Source: SAR324 cluster bacterium
GTDB lineage: Bacteria; SAR324; NAC60-12
Direction: 5' to 3'
Length of the DNA stretch: 64,000 bases
NCBI GenBank assembly: GCA_015231885.1
Contig: JADGAT010000005.1
Coordinates: 40,460 to 104,459 of the forward strand
Part shown: one piece after another, positions 17,900 to 28,205 of the stretch
Layout of the letters: the number at the start of each line of letters is the position of its first letter
Numbering within the stretch: the first letter of the stretch is position 1
Made by a program: the position numbers and the translations under genes
The notes under the pieces: generated by a model
Database searches by the model: none
What the model saw: only the letters and a program-made list of their open reading frames with translations
What the model was told of the DNA's origin: nothing

Positions 17900-19882
17900 T
17901 CAATGCATTGGGCGAGCAACAATTTGATACAATTGTGCTTCGATAAATAATTCTAGTAAATCGTTATCAATATGGTTATCTTTTGCCTCGAACTCCAGGA
18001 TATTTAATGCACGATCTGGTGGGATTGCTTTTTTATAAGGGCGATCATATGCAGTTAACGCGTCATAAATGTCGGCGATTGTCATTATCTTAGATTGCAG
18101 TGGAATTTGATCACCTTCTAATTGTTGCGGGTATCCCTTACCATTGAGTTTTTCATGATGCGCATAAGCTATTTTTGGCACTTCACGTAAATTTTTTGTC
18201 CAGGGAATGATACTCAAAAATTTATAAGTATGGGTTACATGAGATTCAATTTCACGACGATCTTTATCATTCAAAGATCCTTTTGGGACAGACAAAGAAG
18301 CCACTTCTGGGACATTGAGATAGGGAGTGGAAATCAGAGAGTTATCATTGACCAGCAGCTGGCTGATTTCCTGCAACCTTTCAAAGCCTCCCTGTGCCAG
18401 AACAGTGGGTTCATTACATCGAATAATGAATTTGATATAATCATCGATTTCATCCAGGCGCGCCTTCAGGGTTTGGTTACTTTCTGCAATAAAGGCCAAG
18501 GATTCTTCATGAGATTTCTCTAGCGAATATTCTAACTGCTTCTTCGTTATTTCAAATTCCAGGCTCATTCGAATCAGCTTAAAACGATCGGCAACCGCTT
18601 GCTGTTCATGGGGGTACAATTTTTTCGATTTGACCAAAACCTGCTCACGTACTCCAATCTTACCAAAATCATGCAATAACGAGGCATAGCGGATTTCATT
18701 CATTTCTTCTGCAGTAAAAAAAACTCCAGCGAAACGTCCTGTCTGATTCCGGTTGAGTGCTTCCGCCAAACCGACCGTTAATGCCGCAACCCTACTTGAA
18801 TGCCCCGATGTCGTAGGATCTCTGGATTCGATGGCCTTCACACTAGCATTAATGAATCCGTCAAAAAGCGTTTGGATCGAATCAATCAGCTTTTTGTTCT
18901 GCAGTGCTACTGCTGCTTGTGATGCAATAGACTGAATAGCTTTGGCATGTTGAGGAGTGAAGGGAATGACCTGATCCAAAATTTCTTTTGGACTCCCCAA
19001 GGAGGTATGGTATTTTTTTTTGCAGTTGATCAATTGGATCACACCAATCACCGTATCCTCATGCCCCAGCATCGGGATAGTCAACATCGATTTTGTACGA
19101 TAATTGATAGTGATATCAAATTCACGACCTCCCCAACTGTATTCCCGCTCTGGCTCAATATAGTAAGCGTCTTCGATGAGTAATGGCCGATTGGTCAACG
19201 CTACATAGCCATAGATAGATTTTTTGCTAATATCCAGTACAAAAGATTGGAATGGCACATTACGAGACTCATTTTTTGCCACCTCAAACCGAAATCGTTT
19301 GTTTACAAAATAGTCATTTTCATTTTCTGGAACTCCTGGGATTTCTTCAATCAGGTAAAGGCTGCCCGCATCGGCATGGGTCAGTTCCATCGAATTTGTG
19401 ATAATGAGATCTAACAGAGATTCCAGACTCTTTTCTGCAGAAAGCGCAATCCCAATTTCATGCAATTGATCGACTTCAAGCTTTCGGTATTCAACATCTT
19501 GCTCCAGTTGGCTAATAGCAATGAGGTTATCAAAAGAGCGAACGGCTTCTGTAATGACAAATTCCCACCGCTTTGGGGAAATCTCAGGATCAATCCAGGA
19601 CAAAATACGATGATTTGCATTACAATCAATTGAAGTCTCACTCCCTTCTTCAACAACGATGATGCCTATTTCAGAAATTCTCTCGGTTGATTGCTGTTTG
19701 AACCATGGAATATAATCCGATTCTGTTAAAACCATCAGTAACGGCGAATCACTCTGATCCACCGTCATCTCTTGATGACTTTTGTAAAATTCTGTAGAGA
19801 GCTCGAATGGATGCTCTTTTAAGGCAGGAGCTTCTTTTAAATGCCGCAGAGATTCAGGAATTGCCAAGCGTAGTTGATCCAT
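17900..19882 (-). CDS. GAF-HD-GYP signalling protein (putative c-di-GMP phosphodiesterase)
   Basis: 660 residues. A poorly conserved N-terminus is followed by a GAF domain at about 140-330 and an HD-GYP domain at about 345-655. The catalytic HD element LLHDFGKIG is near residue 404 and HHEKLNGKGYP near residue 576, both intact. The roughly 170 residues between them far exceed the usual ~60 and contain a coiled-coil-like insert. Later family segments (IMTIADIYDALTAYDRPYKK) are present. Predicted to hydrolyse cyclic-di-GMP under control of the GAF ligand. The PilZ gene follows. Confidence 0.9.
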   Translation of the reverse strand: MDQLRLAIPESLRHLKEAPALKEHPFELSTEFYKSHQEMTVDQSDSPLLMVLTESDYIPWFKQQSTERISEIGIIVVEEGSETSIDCNANHRILSWIDPEISPKRWEFVITEAVRSFDNLIAISQLEQDVEYRKLEVDQLHEIGIALSAEKSLESLLDLIITNSMELTHADAGSLYLIEEIPGVPENENDYFVNKRFRFEVAKNESRNVPFQSFVLDISKKSIYGYVALTNRPLLIEDAYYIEPEREYSWGGREFDITINYRTKSMLTIPMLGHEDTVIGVIQLINCKKKYHTSLGSPKEILDQVIPFTPQHAKAIQSIASQAAVALQNKKLIDSIQTLFDGFINASVKAIESRDPTTSGHSSRVAALTVGLAEALNRNQTGRFAGVFFTAEEMNEIRYASLLHDFGKIGVREQVLVKSKKLYPHEQQAVADRFKLIRMSLEFEITKKQLEYSLEKSHEESLAFIAESNQTLKARLDEIDDYIKFIIRCNEPTVLAQGGFERLQEISQLLVNDNSLISTPYLNVPEVASLSVPKGSLNDKDRREIESHVTHTYKFLSIIPWTKNLREVPKIAYAHHEKLNGKGYPQQLEGDQIPLQSKIMTIADIYDALTAYDRPYKKAIPPDRALNILEFEAKDNHIDNDLLELFIEAQLYQIVARPMH

Positions 19883-19982
19883 ACCACCATCTGTATAGTT
19901 GGTGAAGTAGTAAGCCTGTTTAAATGATAACTTAAAATAATTTCATGAACTCAAAAATACTTCAAGATAATACTGTTAATGC

Positions 19983-21224
19983 TCAAGCAAAGACAGCGCT
20001 TGACCAGAATTTCAACTGATATTGCCAATGGAGAAATTCTTCATAATTTTGTAATCCATTAAACACACTCAAGAACGTTTTCCGATGAGCAGGTTTCTGA
20101 TTCAGGAGCACAATCACATGTTCCAACAATCCAGGACGTTTTAAAAAAAATCTCATCAGCTTTATAAATCTGTCTAATTCATGGACTCTTTTTAAATAAT
20201 CCTGTTCCCATTGGGCGAAGTCCCATTGTTCTTCATGACGGCGGATCAAAACTTTCAGCAAATCATCGATTCCTTGCAAACCCATCAGCAGGCCGGAAGA
20301 ACCTATAGGATCCATACAACGGGCGGCATCTCCCATCAGGACAACACCAGGTGACTGGAGTTGGGTACTGTAGTTTCCCCGTAAAGAAACGATTCTCCAA
20401 TCATCAATCGGGGAAGCCCCCTTCATCGCATCTGCAAAATTTTCAGAACGAGACAATATCTGTTGGAATAAATTTTCCAGATTATCTTTATGAGAGGTTA
20501 CCTTCACTGACGGATGATTCAAATCCGTTTCCAACTCAACATACGCACACCCTTCACCTCTTTCATCTGCAGAAAAAGTCAACAGGATTTGTCCGCGTCG
20601 GGGTTGCAGAAACAAAGCAGTATGGTGACCAGTAAATTGCGTATTAGCATACATTCGCCCCTGGTAAAGGCGATTAAAGCTAGGCCTCTCTGATCGAAAC
20701 CCCAATGTCTTTGCTAGTTTAGATTGAGACCCATCACAAACAATGACTTGTTTACAAAAAAACTGCAGCTTTTTCTCCTGGTGTACACACTGGATTCCAA
20801 TCACCCGTTGATTTTTCCAAAGTGGAGCAACTGCCTGCACATGATCCAAGCAGTCAACATCCATATCCGCAATGCCATGGCGTAATTTCACATCAAATTC
20901 TTCTCTACAAAAAAATATTCGACGACCTCGTTCCTCCCATTCTTCGTGAAGTGCAGTTCCTGTTTCTGTGGTGATGCTCAACCGTTTTCCTTCATTAATT
21001 TGTGTTTCCTTGACCAATGAATCCACACGTAACTTATGCAGCAACGGAAAAAAAACTTCGCTGATTCCATTCAAATAAGGACCATTGACACTGTGCCAGT
21101 CATTTTTTTCCAGAATCAAAACACGGAAACCATGATGATAAAGATTCATAGCCAGAATACATCCAACAGGACCCGCACCAGCAATAATAAAATCATAGCT
21201 ATTATTTTTTTGATTTTGGAGCAT
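19983..21224 (-). CDS. FAD-dependent monooxygenase-like oxidoreductase
   Basis: 413 residues. The N-terminal FAD-binding Rossmann motif is DFIIAGAGPVGCILAMNLY, the second dinucleotide element is VIVCDGSQSKLAKTLG, and the ribityl-binding GD motif is VVLMGDAARCMDPIGSSGL. This is the aromatic-hydroxylase/squalene-epoxidase-like PHBH fold. The C-terminal ~80 residues carry no recognised domain. Its start lies inside the 3' end of the FAAL gene (23-base overlap), so the two are translationally coupled; the substrate may be an ACP-bound acyl chain. Confidence 0.85.
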   Translation of the reverse strand: MLQNQKNNSYDFIIAGAGPVGCILAMNLYHHGFRVLILEKNDWHSVNGPYLNGISEVFFPLLHKLRVDSLVKETQINEGKRLSITTETGTALHEEWEERGRRIFFCREEFDVKLRHGIADMDVDCLDHVQAVAPLWKNQRVIGIQCVHQEKKLQFFCKQVIVCDGSQSKLAKTLGFRSERPSFNRLYQGRMYANTQFTGHHTALFLQPRRGQILLTFSADERGEGCAYVELETDLNHPSVKVTSHKDNLENLFQQILSRSENFADAMKGASPIDDWRIVSLRGNYSTQLQSPGVVLMGDAARCMDPIGSSGLLMGLQGIDDLLKVLIRRHEEQWDFAQWEQDYLKRVHELDRFIKLMRFFLKRPGLLEHVIVLLNQKPAHRKTFLSVFNGLQNYEEFLHWQYQLKFWSSAVFA

Positions 21225-23037
21225 GAGACATATTCCACAAACTTTTAACAGCAGACATTCCTGATTGCAGTACGAGCTTACCTGCCCCTATGTATTCAGG
21301 CTTGCGTATTGTTTTTAATTTACCCTGCAAATAAGCATCCAGAGTATCCTGATGACGCAGCTTCCCACTAGAAGTACGCAGGAGTGTATATTTTTCCAGC
21401 AAAATGACATAATCGACCTGAACACCATGTTCTGCAAGCAATTGTGCTGTTATTTCAATTTCCACGCCTGCCAATTTCTCTTTAGCAGCCAGTATGGAGT
21501 CCGTTACTTCCACAAAGCAGTAAATCTCTTCAATCACATTTTCTGCTGTATTCGTGATCAAACAAGAAACAGCCAGGCAATTCCCGGTGCGTACTCCTTG
21601 AACATTCCCCATCGTATTTTCTAACTCATGGGGATAAATATTTCGACCATTGCGAATAATGAGGTTTTTGTTTCGTCCACAGACGTACAATTTATTATCG
21701 TGGATGAAACCTAAATCTCCTGTCAATAACCAATCTGACGTTGTCAGTTCAATGGTCCCATCCGGCTGGAGATACCCTTTCATGACGGAATCACTCTTTA
21801 TTAAAATATTGCCCACGAGTCCCTGCGGCTGTACAAATGATGGATCTTCTATGGAGCCAATACGAATAGAGGTCCCCAGAATGGGGTCTCCTGCCGGAAC
21901 AATTTCACAACCTCCTTTTTCATAAACAGCTTGATGTTGTTCCAAAGCTTTTTTTTGGAACACACCACTTCTCAATCCCTGTTGAGCTTTTCCAATTGTC
22001 GCAGCCAGCGCTATTTCTGCCAAACCGTATGCAGGAACAATTGTTCCTTTTTTCAGTCCCCATTTGGCAAAACGGGATTCAAAGGCATCAACTATTTTAG
22101 GATTGATGGGCTCGGCTCCATTCAATGCCGAATGCCAGCAAGTCAAGTCAACATTTTCCATGTGTTCTTCTTTGATTCGTTTCAGACACAGGGAATAAGC
22201 AAAATTGGGAGCCGAAGAAAATGTTGCATGAGTTTCACTGATGAGCTGCGGCCATCTCCAAGGACGAGCAACAAAATCCTGAGGGGGCATCAGCACATTG
22301 GGGCAGTCCCAGGCCATGGGAACCAGCATATTTCCAATCAACCCCATATCGTGATACAAGGGCAGCCAGGATAGGTTTATTGGTTCAGTAGTATCACTTT
22401 CTAAATACCGCAGTCCAATTGCTGTTATATTTGCCATCAAATTCCGATGGGAAAGCGCAACAGGCTTTGGCGAAACAGTAGTACCTGAAGAAAATTGAAC
22501 CAATGCAATATCATCAGGATGAGTCTGTGGAGTCCTCAAGTCTTGTTGATCACTGAACAATTCCTCAACCTCATACAATCCCAAAAATCCTGGATGGAAG
22601 GGAACCATGGCAGGCAATAACTTTTTTAAGCGGGGAATTGTAACCAGCAGACGAGGCTGCAATGTAACAATCATTTCTCGGGTGCGAATGCTGTAAGCAT
22701 TCAGCCCATGTAATCCCATTGGAGGATAAAGCGGTGCTGGAATCGCTTCTACCAGGAGAGCCGCAAAATAAATCAGGATGAATTCTGGAGAGGTGGGTAG
22801 AACAATCGCAACACGATCCCCACGGCCAACTCCAAGCACCTGCAAACCTGCTGCGACTTTTTTGGATTGAGAGAATAAGCTCGCATAACTGCAAAAATCA
22901 GATGTTTTATTTAAATGATGAAACGAAATGCCAACTTCATCATTTTCTTCCGTGTGAAGCCAAGCATCTGTTACTGTGGAAAAGACAGGAGGGGGTAATG
23001 GATCTGCGTGGATTTCAGCAAGTGGAGAATCATTCAT
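21202..23037 (-). CDS. Fatty acyl-AMP ligase (FAAL)
   Basis: 611-residue adenylate-forming enzyme. Core motifs are VQFSSGTTVSPKPVALSHRN (A3), the A8-like LLTGDLGFIHDNKLYVCGRN and KNLIIRNGRNIYPHELE. The family resemblance is to FAALs, which activate fatty acids as acyl-AMP and load them onto an acyl carrier protein rather than CoA. The ACP gene immediately upstream, overlapping by 8 bases, supports that. A long-chain acyl-CoA synthetase is the alternative. Confidence 0.88.
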   Translation of the reverse strand: MNDSPLAEIHADPLPPPVFSTVTDAWLHTEENDEVGISFHHLNKTSDFCSYASLFSQSKKVAAGLQVLGVGRGDRVAIVLPTSPEFILIYFAALLVEAIPAPLYPPMGLHGLNAYSIRTREMIVTLQPRLLVTIPRLKKLLPAMVPFHPGFLGLYEVEELFSDQQDLRTPQTHPDDIALVQFSSGTTVSPKPVALSHRNLMANITAIGLRYLESDTTEPINLSWLPLYHDMGLIGNMLVPMAWDCPNVLMPPQDFVARPWRWPQLISETHATFSSAPNFAYSLCLKRIKEEHMENVDLTCWHSALNGAEPINPKIVDAFESRFAKWGLKKGTIVPAYGLAEIALAATIGKAQQGLRSGVFQKKALEQHQAVYEKGGCEIVPAGDPILGTSIRIGSIEDPSFVQPQGLVGNILIKSDSVMKGYLQPDGTIELTTSDWLLTGDLGFIHDNKLYVCGRNKNLIIRNGRNIYPHELENTMGNVQGVRTGNCLAVSCLITNTAENVIEEIYCFVEVTDSILAAKEKLAGVEIEITAQLLAEHGVQVDYVILLEKYTLLRTSSGKLRHQDTLDAYLQGKLKTIRKPEYIGAGKLVLQSGMSAVKSLWNMSHAPKSKK

Positions 23038-23275
23038 GAGCTATTACATTTGTTTTAATATAATCAACGATATCTCCAACGGTATGGATATTTGAATCTT
23101 CTGTGATTTCAAATACCATTTGATAATGATTTTCTAATTCTGTCAGAAGGGTGAGTAGATAGATTGACTCTAATTCCAAATCTTTGACCAGGTGGGTATG
23201 CTCTGCAATGTTTCCTTCACACTCACATTGCTCTGTTAAAATTTTTCTAATGATTTCAAGAGGAGTTGGTGTCAT
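23030..23275 (-). CDS. Acyl carrier protein
   Basis: 81-residue stand-alone carrier. The phosphopantetheine site is probably the Ser in LELESIYLLTLL, where the usual DSL is replaced by ESI, and the surrounding acidic helix 2 is conserved. This divergent site argues against a housekeeping AcpP. It overlaps the FAAL gene and follows the chemoreceptor gene after two bases, so all four genes 24852-19983 form one unit. Confidence 0.88.
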   Translation of the reverse strand: MTPTPLEIIRKILTEQCECEGNIAEHTHLVKDLELESIYLLTLLTELENHYQMVFEITEDSNIHTVGDIVDYIKTNVIAHE

Positions 23276-23277
23276 TT

Positions 23278-24852
23278 TTAGATTTTGAATCGTTGCACCT
23301 GTCCACTCAAATTATCAGACAATTGAGTTAAATTTTCAACCGTGGCAGCGAGTTGATTGGTGCGCTCGGAAATTTCATGAATCGAGTCCGTATTTTTTTC
23401 TCCGGCCTCGCTTAATACATCAGAAATTTCAGCAATTTCCTGAATACCTATATTTTGTTCGGCCATAGCGGCGCTAGCTGAATTAATACGAACCGATATG
23501 TCTTCTACCTTGGTAATGATTCCCCGCAAAATATGTTCTGTTCTCTCTATGACTTGGTGACTTTCTCTGACATTAGAAGAGCTTTGTTCAATCAGATTAC
23601 GAATTTCTATTACGGAAGAAGCACTGCGTTCTGCTAGGCGACGGACTTCTTCTGCTACAACCGCAAACCCTTTTCCACTTTCTCCCGCCTTAGCCGCCTC
23701 AATCGCAGCATTCAGAGAGAGCAAGTTGGTTTGATTGGCAATTTCAGTAATAACTTCAATGATTCCTTCAATCTGTCGGCTGCTCTCATCCAACCGTTTC
23801 ATGGATTGATTGGTCGCAATCAAGGCTTCTGTTGCCTCATTGGTTTGTGTTTCTGCCTGTTTGGCTACTTTTTCAATTTCCTTGACTTGCAGGTCGGTTT
23901 CTTTAACGGTTGCCGACATTTGCTGAATCGTTGCTGCGGTACGGGCAAGAGTACTGGAAGCTTCATCGATGTCATTCCTTGCTGTTTCTAACGTAATATT
24001 ATTCTCTTGAGCATTAGCAGAGAGATCTTCACTAGAGCGAGCCAGCCTCTGTGAATCGTCATTAATGCTCATAATAATATCCCGGATATTTTTAACAAAA
24101 GTATTGAAGTATTTTGCTAATTCTTCAATCTCCTTAAGGTTGGAAACCTGTAGTTCTTTTGTCAAATCGCCTTCACCATCGACAATATCTTTCAAAGCAA
24201 AGCTTACTTTTTGAATAGGATTGGCAATATTACCAGCAATGATCCAAACACCAATCCCTCCCAACAGCATGAATCCGGCCAATAGCCCAAACATTGTCGT
24301 CATCAGTTGATTGCGCTGCTGTAAAAATTGTTTATTGGAATAGGTGAGCATAATGCCGCCCATGAATTTATCACGAAACGTGAACGGCATGAACGAAACA
24401 AATTGATTGCCAATTTCCATGAAAGATTGTTTGTTTTGGGAAACCATCGCCAAAAATTGCTTGTCTACTTTGGTTCCCACCTTGTCTTTTACTGCATGAG
24501 ATATAATCGTCCCTTTTGGACTGACATAGTGCAGGTCCTCCAGTTTTTTCTGGATCTTCATGAGAGCAGGAAACGCATCCCATCCCATAAACGCCGCATA
24601 GACTTCCAAAGTTACCGCAATCGTATCTTCCTCGTCACTGGTATCTTCCGGCTCTTTTGCGGGAAAGTGAGAATCCAGTTTTTTGGAGAGAGCTACAAAC
24701 AGTGGCGCCGAAATATTTACGGCCTCGCTAAAAAGGCCCTCAATCAAAATATCGCGAACCTGGACAAACTGAAAAAATGCTGAAATTACCTGAATGACCA
24801 GGATCAATGGCAACACCGTAAACATCAATCGACTTTTAATCGTCTGTAACAT
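23278..24852 (-). CDS. Methyl-accepting chemotaxis protein
   Basis: 524 residues. One N-terminal membrane helix, a periplasmic sensor region of about 160 residues, a second helix near residues 185-210, a HAMP domain ([20 protein letters not shown]) and a long cytoplasmic coiled coil. The signalling tip [24 protein letters not shown] sequence is present as [20 protein letters not shown]. The sensor domain type is not recognised. Direct linkage to ACP and FAAL genes is unusual and may couple signalling to lipid-derived products. Confidence 0.93.
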   Translation of the reverse strand: MLQTIKSRLMFTVLPLILVIQVISAFFQFVQVRDILIEGLFSEAVNISAPLFVALSKKLDSHFPAKEPEDTSDEEDTIAVTLEVYAAFMGWDAFPALMKIQKKLEDLHYVSPKGTIISHAVKDKVGTKVDKQFLAMVSQNKQSFMEIGNQFVSFMPFTFRDKFMGGIMLTYSNKQFLQQRNQLMTTMFGLLAGFMLLGGIGVWIIAGNIANPIQKVSFALKDIVDGEGDLTKELQVSNLKEIEELAKYFNTFVKNIRDIIMSINDDSQRLARSSEDLSANAQENNITLETARNDIDEASSTLARTAATIQQMSATVKETDLQVKEIEKVAKQAETQTNEATEALIATNQSMKRLDESSRQIEGIIEVITEIANQTNLLSLNAAIEAAKAGESGKGFAVVAEEVRRLAERSASSVIEIRNLIEQSSSNVRESHQVIERTEHILRGIITKVEDISVRINSASAAMAEQNIGIQEIAEISDVLSEAGEKNTDSIHEISERTNQLAATVENLTQLSDNLSGQVQRFKI

Positions 24853-24947
24853 CGCCCTCCTTCAGCTTTTACTTGGTTTTGTATGAGCAAACATTTTCTG
24901 TAATTGCTATTCATCAGTTAGCATAGCAATAAACGTATTACAATGCT

Positions 24948-27788
24948 TTATTTACTATTCGATGAACGGCTGCACTGATCAACAAGGTATACAATGGATC
25001 GGTAGTACCGATTGCTGTGAACAGACAAGCCTATTTCACAGGTTTTGCTATTTGAATATCCTTCTTGACATTCAGAGGGAAGAGACGACTCAAGAGTTTG
25101 AAGCGCAGAAGCATTCAATTCAGGATATTGAAATCCTCGGTCACCAGCAAATCCACAACATCCTACATCCTCAGGCACAATCACGTTTTCAACACAGGAC
25201 TGAGCCACTTCTACTATTTTCTTCTCTAAACCCATTTTTCTGAGACTGCAAGTAGGATGCAGGGCTACAGTGCGGGGTTGTTTCTCGAACTCCAGTTGCG
25301 ACATCAAATATTCATGGATGAATTCCACAGGTTCATATAATTTTAAACGCGCATCCATGTCCTGCCTCATTAGATACAAACATGGACTCGTGTCACACAA
25401 CACAGGATATTCTCCTTCTTTTGTTGCCTCCAGCAAGGCCTTCTCCAATTCTCTTCGTTTGGCATGTCCCTGCTTTTCCATTCCCTTGCTCTCAAACGCC
25501 AGGCCACAACAGAGATTGGATAGATTGGCAGGATATAGAATTTCATAATTAGCTTTACGCAGCAATGCTTGTATTTTTTCCGACAAAGATACTTTTTCTG
25601 AATCGCCTTTTGCGGCTCCGCCCATCATACGACTTAGACAGCTCGGAAAATAAACGACCTTCAGGGGATTGGCCTCATTGATGGAATGAGCTACAATGGG
25701 TGCTCCAGGTTTAGGAAAATAGCGATTCCAAAGAGGGATACGGTTGCCGGATACAGACCTCACCTTTGTCGCAATCCATTCCATATTATTGGATCCCAGG
25801 ATCTGGTGTACTCCATGAACCGCATACAACCCTATTCTTGCTATCTGAGAAACCATCGCAAAATTATTGGCCACCCAATCAGCCTGTTTGTTAAATTTAG
25901 AACCATACTGGTCAGCTCGAATGGCTTTGGTCAATTTGCCAGTATCAATCGAAACAGGGCAACCTGTCGCACACAAACCATCTGCAGCACAAGTGGCTTC
26001 ACCCTGATATTGATAAAGCGATTCAAATGCCTGTAAACGTTTTGGATCCTCCCCGGTTTCTTTCAATCGCGCAATTTCTCTCCAGGAAACAATTCGTTGA
26101 CGCGGAGTCAATGTTAAGCTTCTTGAGGGGCAATAGACTTCACAAAAACCGCACTCAATGCATTTGTCAACAAGCGGATGAGCCTGCGGCAGGGGTTTTA
26201 GGTTGCGGAGGTGTATTTTATTATCGTTATTGAGAATAACTCCAGGATTGAGCAAATTGTCAGGATCAAAAATTTGCTTGATGTGCTGCATCAGTTCGTA
26301 TGCCTCTTTACCCCATTCCAATTCGACAAAAGGTGCCATATTCCGCCCTGTGCCATGCTCTGCTTTTAAGGACCCCTGGTAATCACCAACCACCATCCGG
26401 CAAACCTCATCCATGAAATTTTCATAACGGGATACTTCTGACGGCTGCTGAAAATCCTGCGTAAACACAAAATGAACATTCCCTTCGAGTGCATGCCCAA
26501 AGATAATGGCCTCATGGTAGCCATACTTTTGAAACAATTGATGCAGCTTTGTCATGGCCTGTGCCAGGTCAGGCACTGGAACAGCAATATCTTCAATAAC
26601 AACCGTAGTGCCTGTTTTCCGAACCGCTCCAACGGCAGGAAACAACCCCTTACGAATATTCCATAGCAAACTGTATTCGGCTTCTATGTTTGTAAACTCA
26701 GCAGGCATGATCGTGCGATCCTGCCCTACTTTTTTTGTGATGTCATCGATTTGCTGTTGAAGTGATTTTTTATCGGAAGCCCTGGTTTCTACCAGCAAAG
26801 CTGTGGTCTCCTCAGGTATCGTTTTCAGGTACCCAGGCATACCCGGTTTATCTTGCACCGAACGAAGTGCTGCCTGATCCATCAATTCTACGGCAGACAC
26901 AGGAGTGGATTTTAATTCGGCTACTGCTTGACAAGCTTCTTTAAGATTGGGAAACAGCATCAGAGAGGACGCCTTATGGAGGTGATCTTCCACAGTATTG
27001 TAGGTAATTTCAGACATGAATCCCAATGTCCCTTCAGAGCCAATCATTAAATGCTGAATGATCTCAAAAGGATCGTCAAAATCGATAAGGGCGTTCAGGC
27101 TATATCCGGTTGTGTTTTTCAATCGGTATTTGTGCTGAATCAGGTCGAATAAATTTTTATTATCTTTGACTTGTTTAGCAAGTGTCTCCACTTGGGACAG
27201 CATCTCCTGGCGGGAAGCGGTAAACGCTTTTTTACTTTCAGAGTCTCCCGTATCCAGTGTACTGCCGTCAGCAAAAATAATTTTCATACTTTTTAGAGTA
27301 CGGTAACTATTTTGTGCTGTACCACAACACATGCCGCTGGCATTATTTGCAGCAATTCCTCCAATCATTGCAGAATTAATAGATGCTGGATCCGGCCCTA
27401 TTTTTCTGCCAAATGAAATAAGATGACGATTGGCATTTGAACCTACCACACCTGGCTGTAGTGAAATCTGCCTGCCATCCTGCATAATGCGGTGACCTTG
27501 CCAGGTATTTGCCAGTAAAACAAGCACAGAATCCGTAATGGACTGCCCTGAAAGGCTTGTGCCTGCCGCACGAAAAGTCACCGGTATTTTGCGATTTTCA
27601 GTTTGTTTCAGTACACCAATGACTTCTTCTTCTGTTTCCACTTTAACAACCAGCTGAGGAATCAGCCTGTAAAAACTGGCATCTGTTCCATAGGCCAATG
27701 TCCGCAGAGGATCGTGGATCAACCTGGTTTTAGGAATGAAAGATGATAACGCTTCATACAGTTCCAGATAATGAGATGAAAGATCCAT
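24948..27788 (-). CDS. FAD-linked dehydrogenase with iron-sulfur and CCG domains (D-lactate dehydrogenase-type)
   Basis: 946 residues. The N-terminal FAD-binding (GlcD/VAO-type) domain shows VTFRAAGTSLSGQS and GGIAANNASGMCCG. The middle carries two 4Fe-4S motifs, CIECGFCEVYCP and CAADGLCATGC. The C-terminus has two cysteine-rich CCG domains (NLCCGLAFESKG, GCCGFAGDRG). This architecture is that of membrane-associated D-lactate or 2-hydroxyacid dehydrogenases feeding quinone or cytochrome c. A fragment of a TRAP permease gene lies just upstream, which suggests a lost organic-acid uptake partner. Confidence 0.9.
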   Translation of the reverse strand: MDLSSHYLELYEALSSFIPKTRLIHDPLRTLAYGTDASFYRLIPQLVVKVETEEEVIGVLKQTENRKIPVTFRAAGTSLSGQSITDSVLVLLANTWQGHRIMQDGRQISLQPGVVGSNANRHLISFGRKIGPDPASINSAMIGGIAANNASGMCCGTAQNSYRTLKSMKIIFADGSTLDTGDSESKKAFTASRQEMLSQVETLAKQVKDNKNLFDLIQHKYRLKNTTGYSLNALIDFDDPFEIIQHLMIGSEGTLGFMSEITYNTVEDHLHKASSLMLFPNLKEACQAVAELKSTPVSAVELMDQAALRSVQDKPGMPGYLKTIPEETTALLVETRASDKKSLQQQIDDITKKVGQDRTIMPAEFTNIEAEYSLLWNIRKGLFPAVGAVRKTGTTVVIEDIAVPVPDLAQAMTKLHQLFQKYGYHEAIIFGHALEGNVHFVFTQDFQQPSEVSRYENFMDEVCRMVVGDYQGSLKAEHGTGRNMAPFVELEWGKEAYELMQHIKQIFDPDNLLNPGVILNNDNKIHLRNLKPLPQAHPLVDKCIECGFCEVYCPSRSLTLTPRQRIVSWREIARLKETGEDPKRLQAFESLYQYQGEATCAADGLCATGCPVSIDTGKLTKAIRADQYGSKFNKQADWVANNFAMVSQIARIGLYAVHGVHQILGSNNMEWIATKVRSVSGNRIPLWNRYFPKPGAPIVAHSINEANPLKVVYFPSCLSRMMGGAAKGDSEKVSLSEKIQALLRKANYEILYPANLSNLCCGLAFESKGMEKQGHAKRRELEKALLEATKEGEYPVLCDTSPCLYLMRQDMDARLKLYEPVEFIHEYLMSQLEFEKQPRTVALHPTCSLRKMGLEKKIVEVAQSCVENVIVPEDVGCCGFAGDRGFQYPELNASALQTLESSLPSECQEGYSNSKTCEIGLSVHSNRYYRSIVYLVDQCSRSSNSK

Positions 27789-27836
27789 GTTTTTCCTTTC
27801 TACAGACGTGCGAGAGTAAATCGAAGTTTTCTACAA

Positions 27837-27914
27837 TCATTCATAGGCCATGGCACCCAGCCAAGTCATCAGGTTTGGAAAGAATATGACAAAAAGAAGA
27901 CCCATCAGTTGAAG
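27837..27914 (-). pseudogene. Remnant of a TRAP transporter large permease (C-terminal ~25 codons)
   Basis: Reading the minus strand gives LQLMGLLFVIFFPNLMTWLG followed by AMAYE and a stop, which matches the last helix of DctM-type permeases; the intact DctM at 45995 ends with a closely similar QLIGLAMMILFPQIITYLP. No further homology is seen upstream, so only the tail survives. Bases 27915-28205 beyond it are AT-rich and hold nothing I can recognise. Confidence 0.5.
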
Positions 27915-28205
27915 ATGGTATGATCGAAATGATAACAAGCAATTTCATTTTCAACGACCTTTTCATCACGACTTAAACTGCATATTCTCTCAATGTTCTT
28001 AACACAGAAAATGGAAAATTCCTAACAGTAATTTCATGTTTGTAATGATGAGTTTCAACTGAATGGAGTTAAACAATTTTCGATAATACTCCATACACTC
28101 GGTCTCTGAATAAAGAATGGCAAGAGGCGTGTTTTCTAAAATGAGGTAAGAGTTTTGAGTAGAAGGGGTTGGGCAAGCTTATTTGGAAAAATAAAACAAG
28201 GACTT

